From NCBI RefSeq assembly GCF_001941865.1, contig NZ_CP016162.1, forward strand, positions 1,612,001-1,676,000: a stretch of 64,000 bases of DNA. The letters are read 5' to 3'. Source of the DNA: Pseudomonas alcaliphila JAB1. Lineage in GTDB: Bacteria; Pseudomonadota; Gammaproteobacteria; Pseudomonadales; Pseudomonadaceae. A program made the position numbers and the translations under genes. Numbering within the stretch: the first letter of the stretch is position 1; every line of letters begins with the position of its first letter. This document shows, piece by piece, positions 1-8,756 of the stretch. A model generated the notes under the pieces. The model saw only the letters and a program-made list of their open reading frames with translations, was not told where the DNA came from and did not search any database.

Positions 1-1267
1 ATGGGCAGACGTAGGCGCAGGCGCCGCACTCGATGCAGTCGAACAGGTTGTGCGCCTTGAGCTGCTCGTGCTCCTGGCCCAGGGCGAAGAAGTGCAGTTG
101 CTGCGGCAGCAGGCTGGCCGGGCAGGCCTCGGCACATTCGCCGCAGCGGATGCAGGGCATGGCCGGCGGTGGCGGTGGCAGTTCGGCGGCGGTGCTGGCC
201 AGCAGGCAGTTGCTGGTCTTGATCAGCGGCACCTCGAGGCTGGGCAGGGTAAAGCCCATCATCGGTCCGCCCATGATCAGGCGATTGAGTTTGCTGGTGT
301 CCAGCCCGGCGAACTGCAGCAGCTCGCCCACCGGCGTGCCGAGCAGCGCCTCGACGTTACCCGGGCGCGCCAGTGCCTCGCCGGTCAGGGTGGTGATGCG
401 CGAAATCAGCGGCTTGCCCAGCACCACCGCATCGTGAATAGCCGTGCAGGTGCCGACGTTCTGGCAGAGGATGCCGATATCGGCCGGCAGCCCGCCCGAG
501 GGCACCTCGACACCGGTGAGAATCTGGATCAGCTGTTTCTCGCCGCCGGAGGGGTACTTGGTGGGAAACCCCCGCACCTGGTAGCTGCGCTCGCTGCAGG
601 CGCCGCGCACGGCGGCGATGGCCTCGGGCTTGTTGTCCTCGATGCCGATCAGCACCTGATCGGGCTGGATCAGCTGCACCAGGATATCGATGCCGGAAAC
701 CAGTTCGCCGGCGCGCTCACGCATCAGCAGGTCGTCGGCGGTGATATAGGGTTCGCACTCGGTGCCGTTGATGATCAGGGTATGGATCTTCTGCGTCGGC
801 CGCGCAGTGAGCTTCACTGCGGTGGGAAAACCGGCGCCGCCCAGGCCGCTGATGCCGGATTCGCGGATCAGTGCCAGCAGCTCGGCCGATTCCATGTGCC
901 GATAGTCGGGGTGCGACGTCAGGTCGACCCACTCGTCCAGACCGTCGCTGTCGATGACGACAGCCGGCGCCAGCATGCCGGAAGCGTGGGGGTAGGGCTG
1001 CGGGCCGATAAAGCTGACGGTGCCGGAGGTCGGGGCATGCAGCGGCGCGCTGACGAAGCCATTGGCCTCGGCGATCTTCTCGCCTTTGCGCACGTGCTGG
1101 CCGACGACGACGCAGGGCTCGGCGACTGCACCGATATGCTGGCCTAGCGGCAACACCAGGCGTTTGGGCAACGGAGCCTGCTGGATCGGCGTGCGGTTGG
1201 ACAGTTCCTTGCGCTCGGCCGGGTGGATGCCGCCGGGGATATCCCAGATCTTTTCCTGCGCGCTCAT
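1..1267 (-). CDS. rnfC: Electron transport complex subunit RnfC/RsxC (partial)
   Basis: Peripheral Fe-S/flavin subunit of the membrane-bound Rnf (Rsx) complex, which couples NADH and ferredoxin redox chemistry to ion movement or SoxR reduction. Reading starts at the ATG ending at 1267 ([16 protein letters not shown]...), typical of RnfC, and stays open to the left edge, so the 3' end lies outside the window (about 422 codons seen). Two ferredoxin-type 4Fe-4S motifs are visible near the left edge, [12 protein letters not shown] followed by [12 protein letters not shown]. The start overlaps the rnfB stop by 4 bases (ATGA), so the two are translationally coupled. P. aeruginosa-type RnfC has a long Ala-rich tail, which cannot be judged here. 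Confidence 0.95.
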   Translation of the reverse strand, partial: MSAQEKIWDIPGGIHPAERKELSNRTPIQQAPLPKRLVLPLGQHIGAVAEPCVVVGQHVRKGEKIAEANGFVSAPLHAPTSGTVSFIGPQPYPHASGMLAPAVVIDSDGLDEWVDLTSHPDYRHMESAELLALIRESGISGLGGAGFPTAVKLTARPTQKIHTLIINGTECEPYITADDLLMRERAGELVSGIDILVQLIQPDQVLIGIEDNKPEAIAAVRGACSERSYQVRGFPTKYPSGGEKQLIQILTGVEVPSGGLPADIGILCQNVGTCTAIHDAVVLGKPLISRITTLTGEALARPGNVEALLGTPVGELLQFAGLDTSKLNRLIMGGPMMGFTLPSLEVPLIKTSNCLLASTAAELPPPPPAMPCIRCGECAEACPASLLPQQLHFFALGQEHEQLKAHNLFDCIECGACAYVCP

Positions 1268-1839
1268 GCCGCCTGCTCCCGGTCACTGGCAATCAGTTGG
1301 CCGGGTGCCAGCGGCTTGTCCCACTTCCAGCTCTGCACCGTGCTACCGACCTCGATCATGTCGATGCAGTCCACCGGGCAGGGCTCGACGCAGAGGTCGC
1401 AGCCTGTGCACTCGCTGACGATCACAGTGTGCATCTGCCGCGCCGCACCGACGATGGCGTCCACCGGGCAGGCCTGGATGCACTTGGTGCAGCCGATACA
1501 TTCGGCTTCGCGGATGTAGGCGACCATCTGCGGCTTTTCGCCTTCCACCGCATCCAGCGGTTCCGCCTCGACGTCAAGCAGATCGGCCAGCGCCTGGATG
1601 GTCGCCTCGCCACCAGGTGGGCACTTGTTGATCTTGTCGCCGCCGGCGATCGCCTCGGCGTAGGGCTTGCAGCCCGGGTAGCCGCATTGGCCGCACTGGG
1701 TCTGCGGCAGCAGGGCGTTGATCTGCTCGGCGATGGGGTCACCTTCGACCTTGAAGCGCACCGCAGCGAAACCAAGGATGGCACCGGCGATCAGGCACAG
1801 GCCGAGCAGCGCGAGTACGGCGATGAGGACCAGGTTCAT
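1264..1839 (-). CDS. rnfB: Electron transport complex subunit RnfB/RsxB
   Basis: Ferredoxin-like subunit of the Rnf/Rsx complex, 191 aa. An N-terminal membrane anchor (about residues 1-28) is followed by the CGQCGYPGC cluster-binding motif that is diagnostic of RnfB. Two further ferredoxin motifs come next, [16 protein letters not shown] and [16 protein letters not shown], giving three Fe-S sites. The length matches the family. Its start overlaps the rnfA stop by 4 bases and its stop overlaps the rnfC start, so rnfA-B-C form one tightly coupled transcript. The protein sits on the cytoplasmic face and passes electrons to the membrane subunits. Confidence 0.97.
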   Translation of the reverse strand: MNLVLIAVLALLGLCLIAGAILGFAAVRFKVEGDPIAEQINALLPQTQCGQCGYPGCKPYAEAIAGGDKINKCPPGGEATIQALADLLDVEAEPLDAVEGEKPQMVAYIREAECIGCTKCIQACPVDAIVGAARQMHTVIVSECTGCDLCVEPCPVDCIDMIEVGSTVQSWKWDKPLAPGQLIASDREQAA

Positions 1840-2420
1840 AGCTTGATCAACCCGGCAAAGCCCATGAAGGCCAGCGACATCAGGCCGGCGGTGATCATGC
1901 CGATGGCAGCGCCCTGAAAGGACTTGGGCACGTCGGCGATGGCGATGCGCTCACGCATGGCGGCGAACAGCACCAACACCAGGGAGAAGCCCAGACCTGC
2001 GGCGAAGCCGTTGGCGGTGGCAGTGATGAAGGTGAACTCGGCCTTGTTGGCGTTGAGCAGGGCGACGCCGAGGACGATGCAGTTGGTGGTGATCAGCGGC
2101 AGGAAGATGCCCAGCACGCGATACAGCAGCGGGCTGGTCTTGTTCACCACCATCTCGGTGAACTGCACGGTCACCGCGATCACCAGGATGAAGCTGATGG
2201 TGCGCAGAAACTCCAGGTCCAGCGGCTTGAGCACGTACTGCTGCACCAGGTAGCTGCACATGGCGGCCAGGGTCAGGACGAAGGTGGTGGCCAGGGACAG
2301 GCCGATGGCCGTCTCGATCTTCTTCGACACGCCCATGAACGGGCACAGGCCGAGAAACTGCACCAGCACGAAATTGTTGACCAGGATGGCGCTGACCATG
2401 ATCAGGACGAGTTCGGTCAT
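1836..2420 (-). CDS. rnfA: Electron transport complex subunit RnfA/RsxA
   Basis: Integral membrane subunit of Rnf/Rsx, 194 aa with about six hydrophobic helices. The N-terminus ([20 protein letters not shown]) and the following [14 protein letters not shown] are highly conserved in RnfA/RnfE/NqrD-E proteins, and this core carries the membrane-embedded Fe-S site. It is the first gene of the visible operon. A 113-bp spacer holding the metG terminator separates it from metG, so the operon promoter probably lies between 2421 and 2490. Confidence 0.96.
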   Translation of the reverse strand: MTELVLIMVSAILVNNFVLVQFLGLCPFMGVSKKIETAIGLSLATTFVLTLAAMCSYLVQQYVLKPLDLEFLRTISFILVIAVTVQFTEMVVNKTSPLLYRVLGIFLPLITTNCIVLGVALLNANKAEFTFITATANGFAAGLGFSLVLVLFAAMRERIAIADVPKSFQGAAIGMITAGLMSLAFMGFAGLIKL

Positions 2421-2490
2421 CGGGTTGCCGTCGAGTGCGCAAAGGCCATAGGAAAAGGGCGCCTATTATCGGGAAGCGCGTAGATGCAAA

Positions 2491-2512
2491 CAAGCCGGCA
2501 TTGGCCGGCTTG
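2491..2512 (-). terminator. Rho-independent terminator downstream of metG
   Basis: An inverted repeat with a 9-bp stem (CAAGCCGGC/GCCGGCTTG) and a 4-base loop starts about 20 bp after the metG stop on the minus strand, followed by a short T-rich run (GTTTG). It separates metG from rnfA. Confidence 0.75.
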
Positions 2513-2533
2513 CTGGTCGATCTTCAGTCTAGA

Positions 2534-4570
2534 TTATTTGACGCGCTGACCCGGCTTGGCGCCGTTATCCGGGCTGAGGAGGTAGATTTCCTCACCACCG
2601 GGGCCGGCAGCCAGCACCATGCCTTCGCTGATGCCGAACTTCATCTTGCGCGGCGCCAGGTTGGCGACGTACAGGGTCAGGCGGCCTTCCAGCTTGCTCG
2701 GGTCCGGGTAGGCGGACTTGATGCCGGAGAACACGTTGCGTTTCTCGTCGCCGATATCCAGCGACAGGCGCAGCAGCTTGTCGGCGCCTTCGACGAACTC
2801 GCACTTCTCGATCAGGGCGATACGCAGGTCGACGGCGGCGAAGGCGTCGAAGTTGATCTCAGCGGCCAGCGGGTCCTTGGCCAGTTCGCCATTGCCCTGT
2901 GGCTTGGACGCTTCGGCGGCCAGGTCTTCCTTGGAGGCTTCGACCATGGCGTCGATCTTCGCCGGCTCGATGCGAGTCAGCAGCGGGTTGAACGGGTTCA
3001 GCTGGTGGTTGGCCAGCGGCAGCGAGAGATCGGCCCAGGTTTGCGGCTTCACATTGAGGAAGGCTTCGGCATCGGCGGCCAGCTTCGGCAGCACGGGTTT
3101 CAACATGATCACCAACTGGCGGAACAGGTTGATGCCCAGCGCGCAGATTTCCTGCACCTCGGCCTGCTTGCCTTCGACCTTGTTCAGGGCCCAGGGCGCC
3201 TTGTCGGCGATCCAGGCGTTGGCGCGGTCGGCCAGCGCCATGATCTCGCGCATGGCGCGGGAGAAGTCGCGCGCTTCATAGGCCTCGGCAATGCTCGGTG
3301 CGGCGGCCTGGAAGGCGTCCCACAGCTCCGGCTCCGGGTTGGCGGCGACCAGCAGGCCATCGTTGCCCTTGTGGATGAAGCCGGCACAGCGGCTGGCGAT
3401 GTTGACCACCTTGCCGACCAGGTCCGAGTTGACCTTCTGCACGAAGTCATCGAGGTTCAGGTCCAGATCATCCACGCCGCGGCCCAGCTTGGAGGCGTAG
3501 TAGTAGCGCAGGTATTCCGGGTTCAGGTGGTCCAGGTAGGTGCGCGCCTTGATGAAGGTGCCGCGCGACTTGGACATCTTCTGGCCGTTTACCGTCAGGT
3601 AGCCGTGCACATTGACCGCGGTGGGCTTGCGGTAGCCCGCGCCTTCGAGCATGGCCGGCCAGAACAGGGCGTGGAAGTTGACGATGTCCTTGCCGATGAA
3701 GTGATACAGCTCGGCGGTCGAGTCCTTGCCCCAGAACGCGTCGAAGTCCAGCTCCGGGCGTTTGCTGCACAGGTTCTTGAAGCTGGCCATGTAGCCGATC
3801 GGCGCGTCCAGCCAGACGTAGAAGTACTTGCCCGGCTCGTCAGGAATCTCGAAACCGAAGTAGGGCGCATCGCGGCTGATGTCCCACTCCTGCAGGCCGC
3901 CGTCGAGCCATTCGGCGATCTTGTTGGCTACCGCTTCCTGCAGCGCGCCGGAGCGGGTCCACTGCTTGAGCATGGCCTCGAAGTCCGGCAGCTTGAAGAA
4001 GAAGTGCTGCGACTCCTTGAGCACCGGCACTGCGCCGGAGATGGCCGAGCGCGGGTTTTTCAGTTCGGTCGGCGAGTAGGTCGCGCCGCATTTCTCGCAG
4101 TTGTCGCCGTACTGATCCTCGGTGCCACATTTCGGGCAGGTGCCCTTGATGAAACGGTCGGCGAGGAACATGCCCTTCTCGGGGTCGAAGTACTGGGTCA
4201 CCGCGCGGGTGGCGATATGGCCCTTGTCGCGAAGTGCCAGGTAGATGGCCGCCGATAACTCGCGGTTTTCCTCCGAGTGGGTGGAGTGGTAGTTGTCGAA
4301 GTCCACGCCGAAGTCGGCGAAGTCGGCGGTGTGCTCGGCCTGTACGTTGGCAATGAGCTGCTCGGGGGTGATGCCTTCTTTCTCGGCGCGCAGCATGATC
4401 GCCGAACCGTGGGCATCGTCTGCACAGACGTAGATGGCCTGATTGCCACGCAGCTTCTGGTAGCGCACCCACATGTCGGTCTGCACGTACTCGAGCATAT
4501 GGCCGAGGTGGATGGAGCCGTTGGCATAGGGGAGGGCGCTGGTAACGAGAATCTTGCGGGCTTCGGTCAT
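2534..4570 (-). CDS. metG: Methionyl-tRNA synthetase
   Basis: Charges tRNA-Met with methionine in the cytoplasm. 678 aa from the ATG at 4570 ([19 protein letters not shown]); an upstream in-frame ATG at 4609 is poorer because the conserved N-terminus begins at MTEARK. The class I signatures are present: HLGH (residues 21-24) and KMSKS (331-335). A zinc knuckle has cysteines at about 145, 148, 158 and 161, as in the E. coli-type long enzyme. The C-terminal ~110 residues form the Trbp111-like tRNA-binding/dimerisation domain ([11 protein letters not shown]...). It is divergent from mrp/apbC across about 160 bp, an arrangement I recall from other Pseudomonas. Confidence 0.98.
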   Translation of the reverse strand: MTEARKILVTSALPYANGSIHLGHMLEYVQTDMWVRYQKLRGNQAIYVCADDAHGSAIMLRAEKEGITPEQLIANVQAEHTADFADFGVDFDNYHSTHSEENRELSAAIYLALRDKGHIATRAVTQYFDPEKGMFLADRFIKGTCPKCGTEDQYGDNCEKCGATYSPTELKNPRSAISGAVPVLKESQHFFFKLPDFEAMLKQWTRSGALQEAVANKIAEWLDGGLQEWDISRDAPYFGFEIPDEPGKYFYVWLDAPIGYMASFKNLCSKRPELDFDAFWGKDSTAELYHFIGKDIVNFHALFWPAMLEGAGYRKPTAVNVHGYLTVNGQKMSKSRGTFIKARTYLDHLNPEYLRYYYASKLGRGVDDLDLNLDDFVQKVNSDLVGKVVNIASRCAGFIHKGNDGLLVAANPEPELWDAFQAAAPSIAEAYEARDFSRAMREIMALADRANAWIADKAPWALNKVEGKQAEVQEICALGINLFRQLVIMLKPVLPKLAADAEAFLNVKPQTWADLSLPLANHQLNPFNPLLTRIEPAKIDAMVEASKEDLAAEASKPQGNGELAKDPLAAEINFDAFAAVDLRIALIEKCEFVEGADKLLRLSLDIGDEKRNVFSGIKSAYPDPSKLEGRLTLYVANLAPRKMKFGISEGMVLAAGPGGEEIYLLSPDNGAKPGQRVK

Positions 4571-4732
4571 GGTGATCGGCTGCACTGGTAAAACGAGGGA
4601 AGTCGGCAACTATAAAGCAGCGGCAGGCTGCAAGCCACCTGCACCGGGCAAGCGTGGTCGATGTACCGCGCACGGTTCGATGCTGCTGCTATGATGCTGG
4701 CCTGTTTTTCCGCTGCCTTCTGGAGTCCATGC

Positions 4733-5821
4733 ATGAGTGCCGTCACCCGCGAAGCGGTCGAAGCCTGTCTGCGTCAGTTCACCGACCCCCATCTCGATCA
4801 GGACCCGGTCAGCGCCGGTTGCCTGCGCGAGGTCGACATCCAGGGCGCGCGCGTAACCGTACGTCTGGAACTGGGCTACGCCGCCGGTTTGTTCAAAAAC
4901 GGTTGGGCGCAGATGCTGCAGATGGCGCTGGAGAACCTCGATGGTGTCGACAGCGCGCAGGTAAAGGTCGATTGCGTGATCGACTCGCACCAGGGCCAGG
5001 CTCAGGTACCGGCGTTGGCTGGGGTGAAGAACGTGATCGCCGTGGCCTCAGGCAAGGGCGGGGTGGGCAAATCCACCACCGCAGCCAACCTGGCGCTGGC
5101 CCTGGCCCGTGAAGGCGCGCGCGTGGGTATTCTCGATGCTGATATCTACGGTCCCAGCCAGGGCATCATGTTCGGCATAGCCGAGGGTACGCGGCCGCAG
5201 GTGAAAGATCAGAAATGGTTCGTGCCGCTCGAGGCGTATGGCGTGCAGGTGATGTCCATGGCCTTTCTCACCGACGACAACACGCCGATGGTCTGGCGCG
5301 GGCCGATGGTCAGCGGCGCCTTGCTGCAGTTGATCACCCAGACCGCCTGGAACGATCTCGATTACCTGGTGGTGGACATGCCGCCTGGTACTGGCGACAT
5401 CCAGCTGACCCTGGCGCAGAAAGTGCCGGTGGCCGGTAGCGTGATCGTCACCACGCCGCAGGATCTGGCCCTGCTCGATGCCAAGAAGGGCGTGGAGATG
5501 TTCCGCAAGGTGCATATCCCGGTGCTGGGTGTGGTGGAGAACATGGCCGTGCACATCTGTTCCAACTGCGGCCATGCCGAGCACCTGTTCGGCGAGGGTG
5601 GCGGTGAGAAGCTGGCCGCACAGTATGGCGTCGAGCTGCTGGCCTCGTTGCCGCTGTCGATGGCCATTCGCATGCAGGCCGATGATGGCAAGCCAACCAC
5701 GATTGCCGATCCGGAAAGCCAGATCGCCATGATCTACCAGGACCTGGCGCGCAAGGTCGGTGCGCGTATCGCTCTGGCTGGCAAGCCGGCCATGCCCAGC
5801 ATCGAGATCAGTGAGGACTAA
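4733..5821 (+). CDS. apbC: Iron-sulfur cluster carrier Mrp/ApbC
   Basis: P-loop NTPase of the Mrp/NBP35 family that binds and transfers Fe-S clusters in the cytoplasm. 362 aa from ATG 4733 (MSAVTREAVEACLRQF). An N-terminal MIP18-like domain (about 1-90) is followed by the deviant Walker A GKGGVGKS (residues 107-114), the 'DMPPGTGD' switch region and a CxxC pair (CSNCGH) that ligates the bridging cluster. An in-frame ATG at 4661 would add 24 poorly conserved residues and is not chosen. It is divergent from metG. The downstream spacer is full of palindromic repeats. Confidence 0.96.
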   Translation: MSAVTREAVEACLRQFTDPHLDQDPVSAGCLREVDIQGARVTVRLELGYAAGLFKNGWAQMLQMALENLDGVDSAQVKVDCVIDSHQGQAQVPALAGVKNVIAVASGKGGVGKSTTAANLALALAREGARVGILDADIYGPSQGIMFGIAEGTRPQVKDQKWFVPLEAYGVQVMSMAFLTDDNTPMVWRGPMVSGALLQLITQTAWNDLDYLVVDMPPGTGDIQLTLAQKVPVAGSVIVTTPQDLALLDAKKGVEMFRKVHIPVLGVVENMAVHICSNCGHAEHLFGEGGGEKLAAQYGVELLASLPLSMAIRMQADDGKPTTIADPESQIAMIYQDLARKVGARIALAGKPAMPSIEISED

Positions 5822-5825
5822 CAGC

Positions 5826-5873
5826 GGCCGCGCAGCGGCCCTCTGATGACCCTCTCCCATTTATGGGAGAGGG
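5826..5873 (+). terminator. Hairpins after apbC; CTCTCCC-type intergenic repeat
   Basis: Two consecutive perfect hairpins directly follow the apbC stop: GGCCGC-GCA-GCGGCC (5826-5840) and an 11-bp stem CCCTCTCCCAT/ATGGGAGAGGG (5850-5873). The second belongs to a CTCTCCC repeat class also seen inside the 7.7-kb element and at 49.38 kb. Neither has a clear T-run, so the terminator role is inferred. Confidence 0.5.
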
Positions 5874-6001
5874 TGCCCGAAGGGCGGGAGAGGGCCATGC
5901 AGGCGACTCGGTCCTGACTTGGCTTTCCAATTGCCCTGCGACGTGGGCATCCTGCGCAGCTCTACCACCCGACTTAGTTCAAGCGTCGGAGTATCGAATT
6001 T

Positions 6002-6153
6002 GTAGGAGCGGCGCCCCGCCGCGAATCAGAGCGGCGCACATTTAAAAAACTTCGCCCCGGGGCGGGGCTCCTACGAAAAGCTGCTCTGGCAGCCTTTCCT
6101 GCTTTTGCAGGAGCGGCTTCAGCCGCGAATTTCGCGGATAAATCCGCTCCTAC
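6002..6153. repeat. Two REP doublets (REPIN-like) in the apbC-csp spacer
   Basis: The 397-bp gap 5822-6218 holds no gene. It contains two inverted pairs, each opening GTAGGAGCGG or GCAGGAGCGG and closing with the complement CCGCTCCTAC or GGCTCCTAC: 6002-6074 and 6107-6153. This is the classic Pseudomonas REP sequence organised as doublets. Such elements are spread by RAYT transposases encoded elsewhere; no RAYT gene is in this window. Confidence 0.8.
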
Positions 6154-6169
6154 GGGTATAAACGCCCAC

Positions 6170-6200
6170 AAAAAAGCCCCGCACTAGGCGGGGCTCTTTT
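6170..6200 (-). terminator. Rho-independent terminator of the cold-shock gene
   Basis: An 8-bp GC-rich stem (AGCCCCGC/GCGGGGCT) with a 5-base loop is flanked by A6 on the plus strand, which reads as a T-run on the minus strand just after the csp stop at 6219. Confidence 0.85.
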
Positions 6201-6218
6201 CAAGCAGGTCAGCTCAGG

Positions 6219-6428
6219 TTAGACAACCTGAACTTCCTCAGCCTGCATGCCTTTCTGACCACGGGTGGCCACGAAAGTCACTTGCTGGCCTTCTTTCAGG
6301 CTCTTGAAGCCATCGCTCTGAATGGCTTTGAAGTGTACGAAGAGGTCGTCACCGGATTGCGGGGTGATGAAGCCGTAGCCTTTCTCATCGTTGAACCACT
6401 TAACGGTGCCAGTCTGACGATTGGACAT
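6219..6428 (-). CDS. Cold-shock domain protein (CspA family)
   Basis: Small RNA-chaperone OB-fold protein, 69 aa. Both RNA-binding motifs are intact: RNP1 (KGYGFIT) and RNP2 (LFVHF). The length and the start [20 protein letters not shown] match the CspA/CapA group of Pseudomonas. AGGAG lies a few bases before the ATG at 6428. The upstream non-coding stretch is about 300 bp (6429-6728), shared with the divergent dcd promoter; a long structured 5' leader is usual for cold-shock genes but is not proven here. Several csp paralogues exist in Pseudomonas, so I do not give a specific symbol. Confidence 0.95.
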   Translation of the reverse strand: MSNRQTGTVKWFNDEKGYGFITPQSGDDLFVHFKAIQSDGFKSLKEGQQVTFVATRGQKGMQAEEVQVV

Positions 6429-6728
6429 GTGATGTCTCCTAACAAAAGTAATAACAGCCCTGGAAAAGCCCAGGCCGGGACTGAGTGCAACGAGTACTAG
6501 GAGTCGGACGATGTTTGGATCGAAATCTAGGCATCAAGTAGCGATTCGCGGTGACACATGCAGCACAGTGGGGACACCATACGTGGTTTTATCGCCAAGT
6601 GCGAATAGTCGATGCAGCTTTTTTGCAAATAATGACTGATGGGCGCGCCGGCACTCTTTGAAGCGTGGCGCCTGCATCGGTAAGATGCGCTCACTTTTTT
6701 CGTAACCGCCCACTCAGGACACCTCGCC
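6429..6728. promoter_or_regulatory. Divergent csp/dcd intergenic region
   Basis: A 300-bp region without a convincing gene. It must hold the csp leader and promoter (minus) and the dcd promoter (plus). It is noticeably more AT-rich than its surroundings around 6580-6640 and 6690-6710. A short reading frame at 6527-6781 on the minus strand overlaps the dcd start and looks spurious. I see no clear operator. Confidence 0.5.
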
Positions 6729-7295
6729 ATGAGCATCAAATCGGACAAGTGGATTCGCCGCATGGCCCAGGAACACGGCATGATCGAGCCCTACGTCGAG
6801 CGCCAGGTGCGCGGTGCCGACGATAGTCGCGTCATCTCTTACGGTGTTTCCAGCTACGGCTACGACGTACGTTGCGCCGACGAATTCAAGGTGTTCACCA
6901 ATATCCACTCGGCCATCGTCGACCCGAAGAATTTCGATGAGAAGAGCTTCGTCGACATCAAGAGCGACGTTTGCATCATTCCGCCTAACTCCTTCGCCCT
7001 GGCGCGCACCGTCGAATACTTCCGCATCCCGCGCGACGTACTGACCATCTGCCTGGGCAAGAGCACCTATGCGCGTTGCGGCATCATCGTCAACGTCACG
7101 CCGCTGGAGCCGGAGTGGGAAGGTCACGTGACCCTGGAATTCTCCAACACCACCAACCTGCCGGCGAAGATCTACGCCAACGAAGGTGTGGCGCAGATGC
7201 TCTTCCTGCAGTCCGACGAGGCCTGTGAGGTTTCCTACCGTGATCGTGGTGGCAAGTACCAGGGCCAGACCGGGGTAACCCTGCCCAAGGCCTGA
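6729..7295 (+). CDS. dcd: dCTP deaminase
   Basis: Converts dCTP to dUTP, feeding thymidylate synthesis; cytoplasmic homotrimer. 188 aa, the usual length. Conserved signatures include the KSTYARCGI segment (substrate binding, about 111-119) and the TLEFSN region carrying the catalytic Glu near 138. The start [20 protein letters not shown] is canonical. It is followed by its own terminator. It lies close to metG and apbC, as I recall for P. aeruginosa. Confidence 0.97.
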   Translation: MSIKSDKWIRRMAQEHGMIEPYVERQVRGADDSRVISYGVSSYGYDVRCADEFKVFTNIHSAIVDPKNFDEKSFVDIKSDVCIIPPNSFALARTVEYFRIPRDVLTICLGKSTYARCGIIVNVTPLEPEWEGHVTLEFSNTTNLPAKIYANEGVAQMLFLQSDEACEVSYRDRGGKYQGQTGVTLPKA

Positions 7296-7315
7296 TCGCC
7301 GAAGCGTTGCCAGAA

Positions 7316-7339
7316 AGTCGGGTTTAGCCCGGCTTTTTT
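7316..7339 (+). terminator. Rho-independent terminator after dcd
   Basis: Stem AGTCGGG/CCCGGCT with a 5-base loop followed by T6, 21 bp past the dcd stop. Confidence 0.85.
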
Positions 7340-7426
7340 GTGCGCGCTAGCGTTTGGTCGGATAGCCTGAATTTCCTGCTCATGTGGGGCTCCACCTACA
7401 ACAGTCCACGTTCAGGAGAACGACTC

Positions 7427-7639
7427 ATGTCTTTGCTCGATCTCAATGCGGGAGGCATTCCCGGCCAGCCCGAACCCGATATCCCTGATCAGCCAGGAAG
7501 GCCCGTGCCGCCGCAGGAGCCGGGTGAGCCGACAGTGCCCGATCAACCGCCGCCGGCGCCGGTGGCCCAGTGTCGGCCACTTGAGGTTTTCGAGCACCTC
7601 GCCGCGCCAGCAGAGCGCATTGCCGGGGAGTGGCATTGA
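7427..7639 (+). CDS. Small proline-rich hypothetical protein
   Basis: A 70-aa reading frame starting at ATG 7427 (MSLLDLNAGGIPGQPEPD), preceded by AGGAG 8 bases upstream. I chose this start over the in-frame one at 7340 because of that ribosome site. The central part is a proline-rich stretch of P-x-x-P type (PEPDIPDQPGRP, then PPQEPGEPTVPDQPPP). No signal peptide or membrane segment is visible, and I recognise no domain. The next sequence downstream is a terminator split by the MITE-like element, which supports this being a real short transcript. Function unknown. Confidence 0.6.
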   Translation: MSLLDLNAGGIPGQPEPDIPDQPGRPVPPQEPGEPTVPDQPPPAPVAQCRPLEVFEHLAAPAERIAGEWH

Positions 7640-7655
7640 TTTGCAGTGCAGACGA

Positions 7656-7672
7656 AAAAGCCGGGCGATGCC
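7656..7672 (+). terminator. Left half of a terminator disrupted by the MITE-like element
   Basis: AAAAAGCCGGGCGATGCC at the left border joins with CGGCTCTTTC at 7892 once one target copy and the element are removed. This regenerates a hairpin with stem GCCGGGC/GCCCGGC, loop GAT and a T-rich tail. As it stands the two halves are 211 bp apart and the terminator is probably broken. Confidence 0.7.
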
Positions 7673-7883
7673 CGTAATGCTGTTCACTTAAGGTTGCACA
7701 CGTTTGGCTCCCCTCTCCCATTTATTGGGGGCACGCCTAGTGGAGAGGGGCTGGGGGAGAGGGCAGAAAACACCGCAAAACTGCCAGTTTCCCCCTCTCC
7801 GAACGCGGCCCGCCCTAACCCTCTCCCCGGAGGGGCGAGGGGACTGATCGAGCTCGACCGTTTCTTAAGTGAACAGCATTACG
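7673..7883. mobile_element. MITE-like element, 211 bp, with 20-bp terminal inverted repeats
   Basis: The ends are perfect 20-bp inverted repeats (CGTAATGCTGTTCACTTAAG at 7673-7692, complement at 7864-7883). The element is bracketed by an exact 8-bp direct repeat GCGATGCC (7665-7672 and 7884-7891), the hallmark of transposition. The interior has no reading frame of note and consists mainly of CTCTCCCC/GGGGAGAG blocks resembling other intergenic repeats here. With no transposase it must have been mobilised in trans; the end sequence looks like that of an IS with matching termini elsewhere in the genome. Transposase family not determined. Confidence 0.85.
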
Positions 7884-7918
7884 GCGATGCCCGGCTCTTT
7901 CTTTCCGCCCTACGGCGC

Positions 7919-8746
7919 TCAGGGCACCAGCGGCAGTTCGCGTTTGTGGCGCGTGTTGTCGTAGGTGCGAACGATGGTGGCGTAGGCCTCGTCGCTGACT
8001 TTCTCGCCATGCAAGAAGGCGTCGATTTCGGCGTAGGTGACGCCATGCGCCTCCTCGTCCGGTTTGCCTGGGCGCAGCTCTTCCAGGTCAGCGGTCGGCG
8101 TTTTCATCACCAGGTGCTGCGGAGCGCCCAGGTGCTTGGCAATGGCACGCACCTGATTCTTCACCAGGCCGGACAGCGGGGCGAGGTCGCAGGCGCCGTC
8201 GCCGAACTTGGTGAAAAAGCCCATCACCGCCTCGGCGGCGTGATCGGTGCCGATCACCAGGCCATTGTTGGCGTTGGCGATGGCGAACTGGGCAACCATG
8301 CGGATGCGTGCCTTGATGTTGCCGACGACGAAATCGCGGCGGGCGTCGCTGAGTTTCTGCAAATGGGTGACCTGCTCGCCGAGGCCGGAGACGCTGCCGG
8401 CAATGTTCACCGTGTCTTGTTCATCGGCGCAGATGAATTTCAGCGAATCCTGGGCGTCATGTTCGTCGTGCTGAGCGTTGTGCGGCAGGCGCACGGCGAT
8501 GAAGCGGTACGCAGTATCGCCTGTTTCGGCACGCAGCTCCTCGACCGCAAGCTGGGCCAGGCGCCCGGCGGTCAGCGAGTCGACGCCGCCGCTGATGCCC
8601 AGGACCAGCACCTTGAGGCCGGAATTCTTCAGGGTGTTCTTGATGAAGGTCTTGCGCCGCTCGATCTCTGCACTCAGCGCAGCGTCGTCGGCGAATGGCG
8701 GCACCACGTCGAGGGCGGCGGCGATTTCGGCTTGGCGGTTGCTCAT
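7919..8746 (-). CDS. nadE: NH3-dependent NAD(+) synthetase
   Basis: Amidates nicotinic acid adenine dinucleotide to NAD, the last step of NAD synthesis. 275 aa, the short ammonia-dependent form without a glutaminase domain. The N-type ATP pyrophosphatase P-loop SGGVDS is at about residues 52-57, and conserved [20 protein letters not shown] forms the deamido-NAD/ammonia site. It is the third gene of pncA-pncB-nadE, 10 bp after pncB. Expression is presumably controlled by NrtR through the operator at 10624. Confidence 0.97.
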   Translation of the reverse strand: MSNRQAEIAAALDVVPPFADDAALSAEIERRKTFIKNTLKNSGLKVLVLGISGGVDSLTAGRLAQLAVEELRAETGDTAYRFIAVRLPHNAQHDEHDAQDSLKFICADEQDTVNIAGSVSGLGEQVTHLQKLSDARRDFVVGNIKARIRMVAQFAIANANNGLVIGTDHAAEAVMGFFTKFGDGACDLAPLSGLVKNQVRAIAKHLGAPQHLVMKTPTADLEELRPGKPDEEAHGVTYAEIDAFLHGEKVSDEAYATIVRTYDNTRHKRELPLVP

Positions 8747-8756
8747 GTCTGGCTCC

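Noticed and set aside
2435..4258. 607-codon open frame antisense to metG
   Set aside because: It lies entirely opposite metG; high GC gives long antisense frames, and its composition (repeats of G, V, L, Q, H) is that of a shadow of metG.
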